Source of the DNA: Alphaproteobacteria bacterium
GTDB taxonomy: Bacteria; Pseudomonadota; Alphaproteobacteria; SMXS01
Length of the DNA: 34,593 nucleotides
Direction: 5' to 3'
Assembly (NCBI GenBank): GCA_004356955.1
Contig: SMXS01000064.1
Location: 1-34,593, forward strand
Shown: positions 10,013-18,826 of the stretch, piece after piece
How positions within the stretch are numbered: position 1 is the stretch's first letter
How the letters are laid out: every line of letters starts with the position of its first letter
Program-made: the position numbers and the translations under genes
The notes under the pieces: model-generated
Told to the model about the DNA's origin: nothing
Database searches by the model: none
What the model saw: only the letters and a program-made list of their open reading frames with translations

Positions 10013-11317
10013 ATGGTTGCCATTACCCGCGTTACAGAGAGCGTTCAAACGCCCGCTGAAAAAGCCAATGACCCAGATATGGGCAGTGAAATTATTCCCA
10101 AGGAGCGCTATATCTCCAAGGATTTCATGGACAAGGAATGGGACAAAATGTGGACCAAGATCTGGTTGGTCATGTGTCGCGAAGACCAGATCCCCGAAAT
10201 TGGCGACTACATTACAACTGAAATCGGCAAAGAATCCCTGCTGATCACCCGTGGTGATGATGGCGAAGTCCACGCGATGTACAATGTCTGTCAGCATCGC
10301 GGCAACCAGGTAAAATTCGACAAGATGGGCAGCGCCAAGACACTGCGTTGCGCCTATCACATGTGGGAATATGACCTCAGCGGTAAGCTGATCACTGTCC
10401 CGGATGAAGAAGACTTCGAACAGGGTTGTGACAAGGACAAATTGTCACTGCGCACCGTCAAAGCTGACACCTGGGGTGGCTTCGTGTGGGTCAGCCTCGA
10501 TCCAAACAGCGTTCCACTGACTGATTTCCTGGGCATGGTGCCGCAACATCTTGACCCTTACCGTTTTGAAGACATGGCCATGGTCATGAACCAGACGGTC
10601 GAGTGGGATTGCAACTGGAAGACGTCGGTTGACGCGTTCAACGAAGTTTACCATGTGCAGTCCATCCACCCGGAACTGGCCTACAGCATTGATGATGTCG
10701 ATGTGCAGATCGATCTTTACGAACTCCACAATCGCTATCTGGTGCCATTCCAAACCTACAGTCCACGCCTGGGTGTAGAGCTGGAAGAAGTGCCTGAAGC
10801 CATTGCTATGCCTATGCAGGCTATGGGCATGAACCCTGAAGACTATAAGGGCAAGGTCGCCGACATTCGCGTTGATATGCAAAAATTCAAGCGCAAGAAT
10901 GAAAAGTCTCTGGGCCGTGATTATTCGATGTTCAACGATGACCAGCTGACGGATGATTACCATTACAACATCTTCCCGAACCTGACCCTGAACGTCCATT
11001 CTGACAATATGATGCTCTTCATTCAGCGTCCGCATCCGACCGACCCCAACAAGATGTTGTTCGATATGCAGATGTTCGTGCAGTTGCCAGATGGTACAGA
11101 CAACCCACCACCTGCAGATCATGAACAGTTCAAGCATGGTGAGCGGTCCCTGGGACTGGTGCTGGATCAGGATTCAGTGAACCTGCCACATGTGCAGATT
11201 GGCCTGAATTCCGACGCCTATGATGGCTACCATATTTCCGGGCAGGAACGTCGCATCCGTCACATGCATGTTGGTTTGATGGACTATATCAACGGGAAGT
11301 ACGCCACCGACGCCTAA
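10013..11317 (+). CDS. Rieske [2Fe-2S] ring-hydroxylating oxygenase, alpha subunit type
   Basis: Rieske 'CQHRGNQVKFDKMGSAKTLRCAYHMWEYDL'; mononuclear iron site 'DAFNEVYHVQSIHPEL'. Confidence 0.95.
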   Translation: MVAITRVTESVQTPAEKANDPDMGSEIIPKERYISKDFMDKEWDKMWTKIWLVMCREDQIPEIGDYITTEIGKESLLITRGDDGEVHAMYNVCQHRGNQVKFDKMGSAKTLRCAYHMWEYDLSGKLITVPDEEDFEQGCDKDKLSLRTVKADTWGGFVWVSLDPNSVPLTDFLGMVPQHLDPYRFEDMAMVMNQTVEWDCNWKTSVDAFNEVYHVQSIHPELAYSIDDVDVQIDLYELHNRYLVPFQTYSPRLGVELEEVPEAIAMPMQAMGMNPEDYKGKVADIRVDMQKFKRKNEKSLGRDYSMFNDDQLTDDYHYNIFPNLTLNVHSDNMMLFIQRPHPTDPNKMLFDMQMFVQLPDGTDNPPPADHEQFKHGERSLGLVLDQDSVNLPHVQIGLNSDAYDGYHISGQERRIRHMHVGLMDYINGKYATDA

Positions 11318-11333
11318 AGGGCCTGCTTGGTTC

Positions 11334-11723
11334 ATGAGCGATAATTCAGATTTGGAATTCGTATTTGTTGCCCGCGTGGATGATGTCCCCGCGGGCAAAA
11401 ATCGTTGTTTCGAAGTCGAAGGCCGCGGCGTGCTGCTTTGCGCTTTTCACAGCGGCATGAAAGCGGTCGAGAATATCTGCCCGCACGAAAAAATATCGCT
11501 GGAAGGCGGGCGACTGCGCGGCGCTGGAAAAATTGTTTGCCCGCATCATGGGTCTAACTTCGATGTTGATGACGATGGCAAGGCCCTGGGGGCACCAGCG
11601 GTCCTGCCAATCACCGTCTTCCCTGTGAGGGTTGAAGATGGCAATGTATACGTCCAATTAGTGACAGCCAAAAGGGGACCGGATAATCCCTTTGCCATTC
11701 CGGGCGTCAAACTCAATTTCTAA
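11334..11723 (+). CDS. Rieske-type [2Fe-2S] ferredoxin
   Basis: 'CPHEKISLEGGRLRGAGKIVCPHHGSNFDV'; 16 bp after the oxygenase gene. Confidence 0.9.
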   Translation: MSDNSDLEFVFVARVDDVPAGKNRCFEVEGRGVLLCAFHSGMKAVENICPHEKISLEGGRLRGAGKIVCPHHGSNFDVDDDGKALGAPAVLPITVFPVRVEDGNVYVQLVTAKRGPDNPFAIPGVKLNF

Positions 11724-11772
11724 CTATTCAGGCCTGGTGGATTAGGGGCCAACAACCTTCAGGGGACCAACC

Positions 11773-12531
11773 ATGTCAAAGGCACCTTTTCGTTTTTACC
11801 TCGTCGCTGCGGGCAAATATCACAATATCGACTTTGCCCGATTAGAGCTTTTGAAGATAATCGCCGAGGATGACCGCTATCGCGTGCAGGTCGGTGACGA
11901 CTATTCCAATATAGAGGCCATTCAGGCCGCCGACGTGTTGATTACCTATACCTGCGACGTCATTCCCACCGAAGAAGAGCAGGACGGTCTGCAAGAGTTC
12001 CTGAACAGTGGCAAAAAGTGGTTTGCCTTGCATGGCACGAACTCAATTCTGCGCTTTTTGGACGACGGGAAGGTAGATACGCCTAATGAAGCCCCCAGAT
12101 TCATGGAAATGCTGGGCAGCCAGTTCGCCGCGCATCCGCCCATCATGCCTTATACGGTGCACGTGACACCGGGGCAGGAAGATCATCCCCTGGTTAAGGG
12201 CATTGAACCGTTCGAAGTCGATGACGAACTGTATTGCTGTAACTATTTTGGTGAGAATACGGCCTACATCCAAACCGAATGGAATGGCACCTGTGAGGGC
12301 TTTACCGATGAAGACTGGACCGATGAGGCCAAAGGCACGCATCTGGTGTTCTACACGCATCCTTACGGGGCGGGCGAGGTCTTGTACCTGACGCTTGGTC
12401 ATTGCCGTGGCAAGTACGACATGCAGCCGATGATCGAAGAATATCCAGTCATCGAAGAAGGCGCCTGGAAGCATCCGGCTTTTTACGAGCTTATTCGCCG
12501 CGGCTTGAAACATTGCATTGGCGAACTGTAA
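11773..12531 (+). CDS. ThuA-like domain protein (second copy)
   Basis: 'WFALHGTNSILRFL', 'DHPLVKGIEPFEVDDELYCCNYF', 'YTHPYGAGEVLYLTLGHCRG' characteristic of ThuA-like proteins. Confidence 0.85.
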   Translation: MSKAPFRFYLVAAGKYHNIDFARLELLKIIAEDDRYRVQVGDDYSNIEAIQAADVLITYTCDVIPTEEEQDGLQEFLNSGKKWFALHGTNSILRFLDDGKVDTPNEAPRFMEMLGSQFAAHPPIMPYTVHVTPGQEDHPLVKGIEPFEVDDELYCCNYFGENTAYIQTEWNGTCEGFTDEDWTDEAKGTHLVFYTHPYGAGEVLYLTLGHCRGKYDMQPMIEEYPVIEEGAWKHPAFYELIRRGLKHCIGEL

Positions 12532-12537
12532 TAGACG

Positions 12538-13923
12538 TTGCAGTTCAAAGATCTATCGGCGCTTCTTAATCCATCGACTATTGCCATTGTCGGGGCATCT
12601 TCCAATCCATTAAAGGTTGGGGGACGGCCAATTACCGCCCTGCGCGACGCCGGGTTCGCGGGCAGAATTGTCCCCGTGAACGCCCATCGAGCAGAAGTAC
12701 AGGGCCTGGCAGCCAGCCCCACTTTATCAGCCTATGAAGGCCAGATAGACCTCGCCATTGTGGCCGCGCCTGCCGCTGGTGTTGTCGACATCGTAATTGA
12801 TGGTATCTCGGCTGGGGTCAAAGCCTTTGTCATCTTTACGTCAGGTTTTGCCGAACAGGACGAAGCCGGAGCCGAAGAACAGGCAAAGCTGTCTGCGCTG
12901 GCCCAGGAACACGACGTGGCAATCCTGGGTCCCAATTGCCTTGGTGCTATCAACACCGCCAACGGTATGACCGCAACCTTTACGACGGCCCTGGAGCGCA
13001 ACGAATGGGCTGAAGGTGCCCGATTACAGGGTGCGTTTGGCATTGTCAGCCAAAGTGGCGCCTTGGCAGCGTGGTGGTTGGCGTTGGCCGTCAATGCAGG
13101 CATTGGCATCTCGTCCTGGCTGACAACGGGCAATGAGTGCGATGTCGACGTCGCCGACGGGCTTGCGGCTCTGGCATTGGACCCTGCGACCAAAGTCATT
13201 GGACTGTATGCAGAAGGCGTTCGGGACCGCACCAAATTCGACGCCGCGGCCAAATTGGCCAAACAGAACGGCAAGATGGTCATTGCCATAAAGGCGGGCC
13301 AGACAGATGCTGGGGCCAAAGCGGCGGCGGCCCACACAGGCGCAGACTCCCAAATGACAGAAGCCGAAATCGACAAGTGGTTTGGCGATCTGGGTATTAT
13401 CCGTGCCAAATCGATGTCTGCGGCCCTCAATACAGCCAAGGTCGCTTTGGCTTATCCCGACCTGAAGCCCTTCAAGCGTCTGGGGATCATCACAACGTCT
13501 GGCGGGGCAGGGGTCCTTATTGCCGATGATGCCAGTCGCAAGGGATTTGACCTTTCCGATTTCTCGCCAGATATGCAGCCCAAGTTGCAAGCGTTACTGC
13601 CGCCTTTCGTGGGCCCGCGCAATCCGCTGGACGTAACCGCCGGTGTTGTCGGTAACCCACAGACCTTTGCCGATTTATGTGACCTGTTGGGTGATCATGA
13701 CGAACACGACTTCTATCTGATCGCCACTGGCCTGCTTTACAGCGTTTCTGGTGCCATGATCGACGGCATAAAGAAAGGCCTGCAGGCTAAAGGCAAACCT
13801 GCAGGCGTTATCTGGGTTGGGGCCTCGACCAAACTTAGCCGGTCACTGGAAGACGAAGGCATCCCCGTCTTCAAAGATCTGCCAGAGGCAATCGAGGCAT
13901 TGAGTGGTTGGGTTAAACCCTAA
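12538..13923 (+). CDS. ADP/NDP-forming acyl-CoA synthetase alpha-type protein (CoA-binding domain; TTG start)
   Basis: 'LLNPSTIAIVGASSNPLKVGGRPI', 'ILGPNCLGAIN', 'GIVSQSGALAAW', likely phospho-His motif 'AAAAHTGA'; no ATP-grasp domain. Confidence 0.85.
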   Translation: MQFKDLSALLNPSTIAIVGASSNPLKVGGRPITALRDAGFAGRIVPVNAHRAEVQGLAASPTLSAYEGQIDLAIVAAPAAGVVDIVIDGISAGVKAFVIFTSGFAEQDEAGAEEQAKLSALAQEHDVAILGPNCLGAINTANGMTATFTTALERNEWAEGARLQGAFGIVSQSGALAAWWLALAVNAGIGISSWLTTGNECDVDVADGLAALALDPATKVIGLYAEGVRDRTKFDAAAKLAKQNGKMVIAIKAGQTDAGAKAAAAHTGADSQMTEAEIDKWFGDLGIIRAKSMSAALNTAKVALAYPDLKPFKRLGIITTSGGAGVLIADDASRKGFDLSDFSPDMQPKLQALLPPFVGPRNPLDVTAGVVGNPQTFADLCDLLGDHDEHDFYLIATGLLYSVSGAMIDGIKKGLQAKGKPAGVIWVGASTKLSRSLEDEGIPVFKDLPEAIEALSGWVKP

Positions 13924-14294
13924 TCACCCGCCATCTGACGCTGGAATTCACCCAGGTCGAAATAGTCCCGCCATTCGGTGATTTCACCATTAACAACCTT
14001 GAAAACCCCCATCAGCGGGATTTCCAGCTTGCGACCATCGGCATAATAAAAGCAGTCGGTGCGCTCGGTCAGGACCGTGTCACCGTTCTCGGCAATGGCA
14101 TGCAGCTTCCAGTCGATGCTTTCGCAATCACCCATGGCGGCCAAAAACGCGCGTGACGCTTCACGTCCCTTGATGGGGTCCATGGGGATGTTGTGATAAT
14201 CCACATCCTCTGACAGCATATCGCAGGCTTCATTGATTTCTTTCGCATTCCAATGCGCCAGGAACTTTTCGACGATTTCTTGTGCAACACCCAT
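13920..14294 (-). CDS. Limonene-1,2-epoxide hydrolase family protein (SnoaL/NTF2-like fold)
   Basis: LEH-type catalytic pattern: 'YHN' (Y-x-N), 'ERTD' (R-x-D), 'WRDYFD' (Asp). Confidence 0.8.
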   Translation of the reverse strand: MGVAQEIVEKFLAHWNAKEINEACDMLSEDVDYHNIPMDPIKGREASRAFLAAMGDCESIDWKLHAIAENGDTVLTERTDCFYYADGRKLEIPLMGVFKVVNGEITEWRDYFDLGEFQRQMAGD

Positions 14295-14468
14295 AATGGT
14301 CTCCCTAAGACTTTGATCGGCCGACTATTCAGCCGTTGTGTGCTGAGAGTCATAGCATGAAAAAGTGATCGATAAAGCCCGTGTCATGGGGGAAAAGACA
14401 TTGCACCCAACACCGCGTGGGGTAAGCTGGGGCCAATCAAATGACCAGTTACAAGGAAGCACAATCAC

Positions 14469-15491
14469 ATGAAAGCGGCCGTATTCTATAAGGGTGGGGA
14501 ACCACTCAAGATCGAGACTGTTGACGACCCCACGCCCGAGGCAACAGAAGTTGTCATCGAGGTAAAGCATTGCGGCATTTGCGGTACCGATTTGCACGCC
14601 ACGGAAGGACACGCGCCTGCGTCCGAGCAGGGCGTGATTATGGGCCATGAATTTGCCGGCGAGATTGTCGCTATGGGCAAGGACGCCCCCGCAGGCTGGA
14701 AGATGGGGGATCGCCTGACATCGTTGCCGATGCTGGGTTGTGGCAAGTGCGTGCCATGCCTGACAGGCAAGCCCTGGACCTGTTCCGAACGGCGCATTCT
14801 GGGTGGCGAAGTCCCCGGTGGCTTTGCCCAGTTTGTGAAGGTTGATCTGAACCAGGCCATCAAACTGCCCGAGTCTGTCAATTGGAAAGAGGGTGCCCTG
14901 GTCGAGCCCTTATCGATTGGCCTGCATGGGGTGCGCCGTGCCGGCAATATGGAAGGCAAGAATGTCCTGATCGTCGGTGGTGGCCCCATTGGTGTGGCAA
15001 CCGCCCTGTGGGTGAAGTTCTTTGGTGCCCGAAAAGTCGTGGTATCTGAGCTGGACCCCGGACGTGCCCAAATGAGCCTGAAATATGGCGCAACGGACCT
15101 GATAGACGCCAATGGCGATGTCGGTGCCCAATTCACTGAAATCTGTGGCAGCCCGCCTGACTTCATATTCGAATGCGTTGGCGTGCCTGGCATGATCATG
15201 AGTTGTCTGGCCATTGCGCCGCATCGATGCACCGTTGTCGTTGTCGGTTTTTGCACCCAGCCAGACACGATTTTTCCAGCATTGGCCATGGCCAACGAAA
15301 TCACCATGAAGTTCGTGATTGCGTGGGAAAAACAGGACTTCCAGTTCGTCGTGGATATGATTGCGTCAGACCGCATCAATGTCGAAGGGCTGGTGACAGA
15401 TATTGTTTCGTTTGACCAGTTCCCCACGGCGTTTGAGGCGCTGCGTAAACCTGACGATCAGGTCAAAATCCTGCTCGATCCCTTTGCATAG
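14469..15491 (+). CDS. Zinc-dependent medium-chain alcohol dehydrogenase
   Basis: Catalytic 'CGICGTDLH', 'GHEFAGEI', structural zinc 'CGKCVPCLTGKPWTC', NAD-binding 'VLIVGGGPIGVATAL'. Confidence 0.93.
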   Translation: MKAAVFYKGGEPLKIETVDDPTPEATEVVIEVKHCGICGTDLHATEGHAPASEQGVIMGHEFAGEIVAMGKDAPAGWKMGDRLTSLPMLGCGKCVPCLTGKPWTCSERRILGGEVPGGFAQFVKVDLNQAIKLPESVNWKEGALVEPLSIGLHGVRRAGNMEGKNVLIVGGGPIGVATALWVKFFGARKVVVSELDPGRAQMSLKYGATDLIDANGDVGAQFTEICGSPPDFIFECVGVPGMIMSCLAIAPHRCTVVVVGFCTQPDTIFPALAMANEITMKFVIAWEKQDFQFVVDMIASDRINVEGLVTDIVSFDQFPTAFEALRKPDDQVKILLDPFA

Positions 15492-15506
15492 AGGGAAAGA
15501 CTGAGC

Positions 15507-16262
15507 ATGCGGCCAAATCGGCTCTGGGATATTTGGGCAGCGGGGCGGGCGGCCAGTAATTGTTGGCTGAACATCCCCAGCCCCTATGTGGCCGAGCTGA
15601 TCGCACATCAGGGTTGGGACAGCATCACCATCGACCTGCAACACGGAATGATCGGCATGAAAGACGCCTATGCCATGCTGACGGCGATCTCTACCACGGA
15701 TTGTGTGCCGCTGGTCCGCGTGCCGTGGAACGAACCTGCGTCGATCATGCAGGCCCTGGACGCGGGTGCCTATGGCATCATCGCTCCCATGATCAACAGT
15801 CGTGAAGAATGCGAGGCCTTTGTCGGCGCCTGTCGCTATGCGCCAGACGGATATCGCAGCGTCGGCCCAAATCGGGCGGTGCTGTATGGCGGGTCTGATT
15901 ATCTCGACAAGGCCAACAGAACAGTCCTGACCATCGCCATGATTGAAACTGTTGAAGCCTTGGCAGCGTTAGAAGAAATCTGCACGACACCAGGCTTGGA
16001 CGCTGTCCTGGTCGGCCCATCAGACCTGGGCCTTTCCATGGGTCGTGAGGCCAAAAGCAATCAGACGGATCCCGAAGTGGTCAAAGCCATCGACCACATT
16101 CTTGAGATCGCCAAAGGCGCCGGAAGAAAGACAGCGATTTTCAATTCCAACGTCGATTATGCCAAGCAGATGGCCGCAAAGGGATTTGATCTGGTCACCG
16201 TGGCATCCGACACGGGGATGATTAAATCAGGGGCAGGGCTGGTGCGGGAAATGAGAGGATAA
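15507..16262 (+). CDS. HpcH/HpaI aldolase family protein
   Basis: 'ELIAHQGWDSITIDLQHGMIG', 'PLVRVPWNEPASIMQALDAGAYGIIAPMINSREECEAFV', 'VLVGPSDLGLSMG'. Confidence 0.92.
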   Translation: MRPNRLWDIWAAGRAASNCWLNIPSPYVAELIAHQGWDSITIDLQHGMIGMKDAYAMLTAISTTDCVPLVRVPWNEPASIMQALDAGAYGIIAPMINSREECEAFVGACRYAPDGYRSVGPNRAVLYGGSDYLDKANRTVLTIAMIETVEALAALEEICTTPGLDAVLVGPSDLGLSMGREAKSNQTDPEVVKAIDHILEIAKGAGRKTAIFNSNVDYAKQMAAKGFDLVTVASDTGMIKSGAGLVREMRG

Positions 16263-16300
16263 GGAAGAGTTGCCATTGCCTGCACTCGTCATCACTGCAT

Positions 16301-16329
16301 AAAAAAAGGGGCAGCCGAAGCCACCCCTT
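16301..16329 (-). terminator. Rho-independent terminator of the acyl-CoA dehydrogenase operon
   Basis: Minus strand: AAGGGGTGGC-TTCG-GCTGCCCCTTTTTTT, stem capped by a TTCG tetraloop with T tract. Confidence 0.9.
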
Positions 16330-16360
16330 GATTGTTCATTGATGTAGAACAATCTACATC
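16330..16360. repeat. Two overlapping, mutually exclusive inverted repeats
   Basis: GATTGTTC (16330-16337)/GAACAATC (16347-16354) and GATGTAGA (16341-16348)/TCTACATC (16353-16360), all 8/8. Confidence 0.75.
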
Positions 16361-17550
16361 GACAGCAAAATCTTGGCCATCACATCCTTCTGGATTTCAT
16401 TAGAGCCGCCATAGATGGTGGCTGCACGGCCATACAGGAAGTCTTCGTTGCCGCCGGTGAATTCGGGCATGCCGATCGGTGGCTCGTTGACGCCGTCCAT
16501 ATCCCTAAAGCCATTGTAGGGCAGGCTGTAATAGGCGGCCATCTCAAGGAACAGCTCGCTCATGCTTTGCTGCAATTCCGTGGCTTTGATCTTCAGGCCG
16601 CTGGCCTCGGATCCTGGCGCGAAGGCAGACTGTTGGCCGGCAAGGTAACGCAGCTCGGTATATTCCAGGGCGTTCAGCGCAATTTCAGCATGCGCCATTT
16701 TTTCCTGGTATGTCCGGCTGTCAGCAAGTGTCTCGCCTTCCATGCCTGTGGCTTTGGCCAGCTTGTTCAGGCGGGCCAGTTGGCGTTTTTTGCCGCCGAT
16801 CTGGGCAATGCCATTGCGTTCGTTGACCAGCAGGAACTTGGCATAGGTCCAGCCTTTGTTCTCTTCGCCGATGCGATTGGCCTTGGGCACACGAACATCG
16901 GTGAAGAACACCTGGTTCACATGGTGGCCACCATCGATCATGGTAATGCGAGAGACTTCGATACCGGGTAAATCCATGGGGATCAGCAGGAACGAAATAC
17001 CTTCCTGGCGTTTGCCTTCGGTACTGGTGCGGACGAGGCAGAAAATCCAGTCGGCAATATGGGCACCTGATGTCCAGATTTTGGAGCCATTGACGATATA
17101 GTCATCGCCATCGCTGATCGCCGCCATCTTGAGGGATGCCAGATCAGAGCCAGAACCAGGTTCTGAATATCCCTGGCACCACCACACATCACTATTCAGG
17201 ATGCCGGGCAGATGCTCGGCTTTCTGTTCTTCATTGCCAAAGGTGTAGATAACCGGTCCACACATGGTCAGGCCAAATGGGTTCAGGGCAGGTGCCCCGG
17301 CTGCTGCCAGTTCGTTTGCGAAAATGTACTTCTGGGCTGCTGTCCATTCCGTGCCGCCATATTCCTTGGGCCATGAAGGGGCAATCCAGCCCTTGTCATG
17401 CAAGATTTTTTGCCAACGGATGGTCTGTTCTTTGACAATGCCCGTACCGTTCATCACGCCATCGCGGATGTCTTCGGGTAGATTGCTGCCAACCCACTCA
17501 CGGACTTCCGTCTGGAAGGCCAGTTCTTCGCCATCGAATTCGAGATTCAT
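16354..17550 (-). CDS. Acyl-CoA dehydrogenase family protein
   Basis: 'WCQGYSEPGSGSDLASL', 'IVNGSKIWTSGAHIADW', 'IYGGSNEIQKDVMAKILL'. Confidence 0.93.
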   Translation of the reverse strand: MNLEFDGEELAFQTEVREWVGSNLPEDIRDGVMNGTGIVKEQTIRWQKILHDKGWIAPSWPKEYGGTEWTAAQKYIFANELAAAGAPALNPFGLTMCGPVIYTFGNEEQKAEHLPGILNSDVWWCQGYSEPGSGSDLASLKMAAISDGDDYIVNGSKIWTSGAHIADWIFCLVRTSTEGKRQEGISFLLIPMDLPGIEVSRITMIDGGHHVNQVFFTDVRVPKANRIGEENKGWTYAKFLLVNERNGIAQIGGKKRQLARLNKLAKATGMEGETLADSRTYQEKMAHAEIALNALEYTELRYLAGQQSAFAPGSEASGLKIKATELQQSMSELFLEMAAYYSLPYNGFRDMDGVNEPPIGMPEFTGGNEDFLYGRAATIYGGSNEIQKDVMAKILLSM

Positions 17551-17573
17551 GCTATTTCCCCGTTTACTCTGTA

Positions 17574-18695
17574 CTATGCAGCGTTGCTGAAACGTTTCAG
17601 GTGGTGATCAGTGTTGCCCAACAGCACGTCAATCATGGTCAGACGTTTGAAGTAGTGGCCGACAGACAGCTCGTCGGTCATGCCCATGCCACCATGCAGT
17701 TGAACGGCCTGTTGACCGACAAATTTGCCGCTTTTGCCAATCTGTACTTTAGCACCAGAAACGGCTTTGCGCGCCTCGACAGGATCATCAGAATGAACCT
17801 TGAGCGCGGCAACAAGTGCCAGCGACTTGGCTTGCTCGTATTCCATCATCATGTCAGCCATGCGATGGCGCAGAACCTGGAATTGCGAGATCGGCTGACC
17901 GAATTGTTGGCGGGTTTTGCAATATTCAACGGTGGTATCAACCAGTACTTTCATGGCGCCAACAGCCTCGGCACACAGAGCAGTAATGGCTTCATCGGTT
18001 GCTTTTTCCAAAAGGGCATGACCTTCGCCCTCGACACCGATCAAAGCGTCAGCATCGACCGAGACATTTTCCAGGATAATCTCAGCAGCGCGGGATCCAT
18101 CAACGGTTGGGTAACCGCGGCGCTCGACACCCGGCGCGTTCCCATCAACAATGAACAGGCTGATGCCACTTTCATCACGACGATCACCGGACGTCCGCGC
18201 GCTAACGATCAATTTGTCGGCGGTTTCGCCGTGTAGAACAACAGACTTGTGGCCGTTTAGGGTCCAACCATCGCCAGATTTCGTCGCCGTCGTGGTGACG
18301 TCAAACAGGTCATAGCGGGATTGTGGCTCGGCATAGGCAACACTCATCAAGAGATTACCTTCCATGATCGGTTCGATCAGAGCGCATTCGTCAAGTTGAC
18401 GGAGAACGCCACCGGCCAGCATGATCGTGGAAAAATACGGTTCCATAACCAGGCCTTTGCCGAATGATTCCATCAGGACCATCGTGTCAACAGGCGTGCC
18501 GCCAAGGCCACCTTGTTCTTCAGAAAAAGGCAGGTGTAGCCAGCCGAGTTCAGCAAACTGCTTCCAATAGTCGCGGCTGAAGCCATCTTCTGTGTCACGG
18601 ACGGTCCGCAGGTTTTCTACCCCACAATTATCTGCAACAAAACGCTCGGCGCTGTCGCGCAGCATGTTCTGTTCATCCGAAAAGGAAAGGTCCAT
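17574..18695 (-). CDS. Acyl-CoA dehydrogenase family protein (likely partner of the adjacent ACAD)
   Basis: 'DLSFSDEQNMLRDSAERFV', 'QFGQPISQFQVLRHRMADM', 'QAVQLHGGMGMTDELSVGHYFKRL'; 23 bp from the second ACAD. Confidence 0.93.
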   Translation of the reverse strand: MDLSFSDEQNMLRDSAERFVADNCGVENLRTVRDTEDGFSRDYWKQFAELGWLHLPFSEEQGGLGGTPVDTMVLMESFGKGLVMEPYFSTIMLAGGVLRQLDECALIEPIMEGNLLMSVAYAEPQSRYDLFDVTTTATKSGDGWTLNGHKSVVLHGETADKLIVSARTSGDRRDESGISLFIVDGNAPGVERRGYPTVDGSRAAEIILENVSVDADALIGVEGEGHALLEKATDEAITALCAEAVGAMKVLVDTTVEYCKTRQQFGQPISQFQVLRHRMADMMMEYEQAKSLALVAALKVHSDDPVEARKAVSGAKVQIGKSGKFVGQQAVQLHGGMGMTDELSVGHYFKRLTMIDVLLGNTDHHLKRFSNAA

Positions 18696-18826
18696 CGGGA
18701 AGTCCTCTTATTTCTACGGCTTGTTAATCGGCCGGTGTTTACATCAGTATTCAGAAGTGTTTTGCGTCATTTTCCTTAGGCTGGCAAGCGGTTCTGTTAC
18801 CAGGTGGTCCGGAACCGAAATTCTAA

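Noticed and set aside
14486-15427. 313-aa minus-strand ORF
   Set aside because: Antisense shadow of the well-supported Zn-ADH; composition is typical of a non-coding frame.
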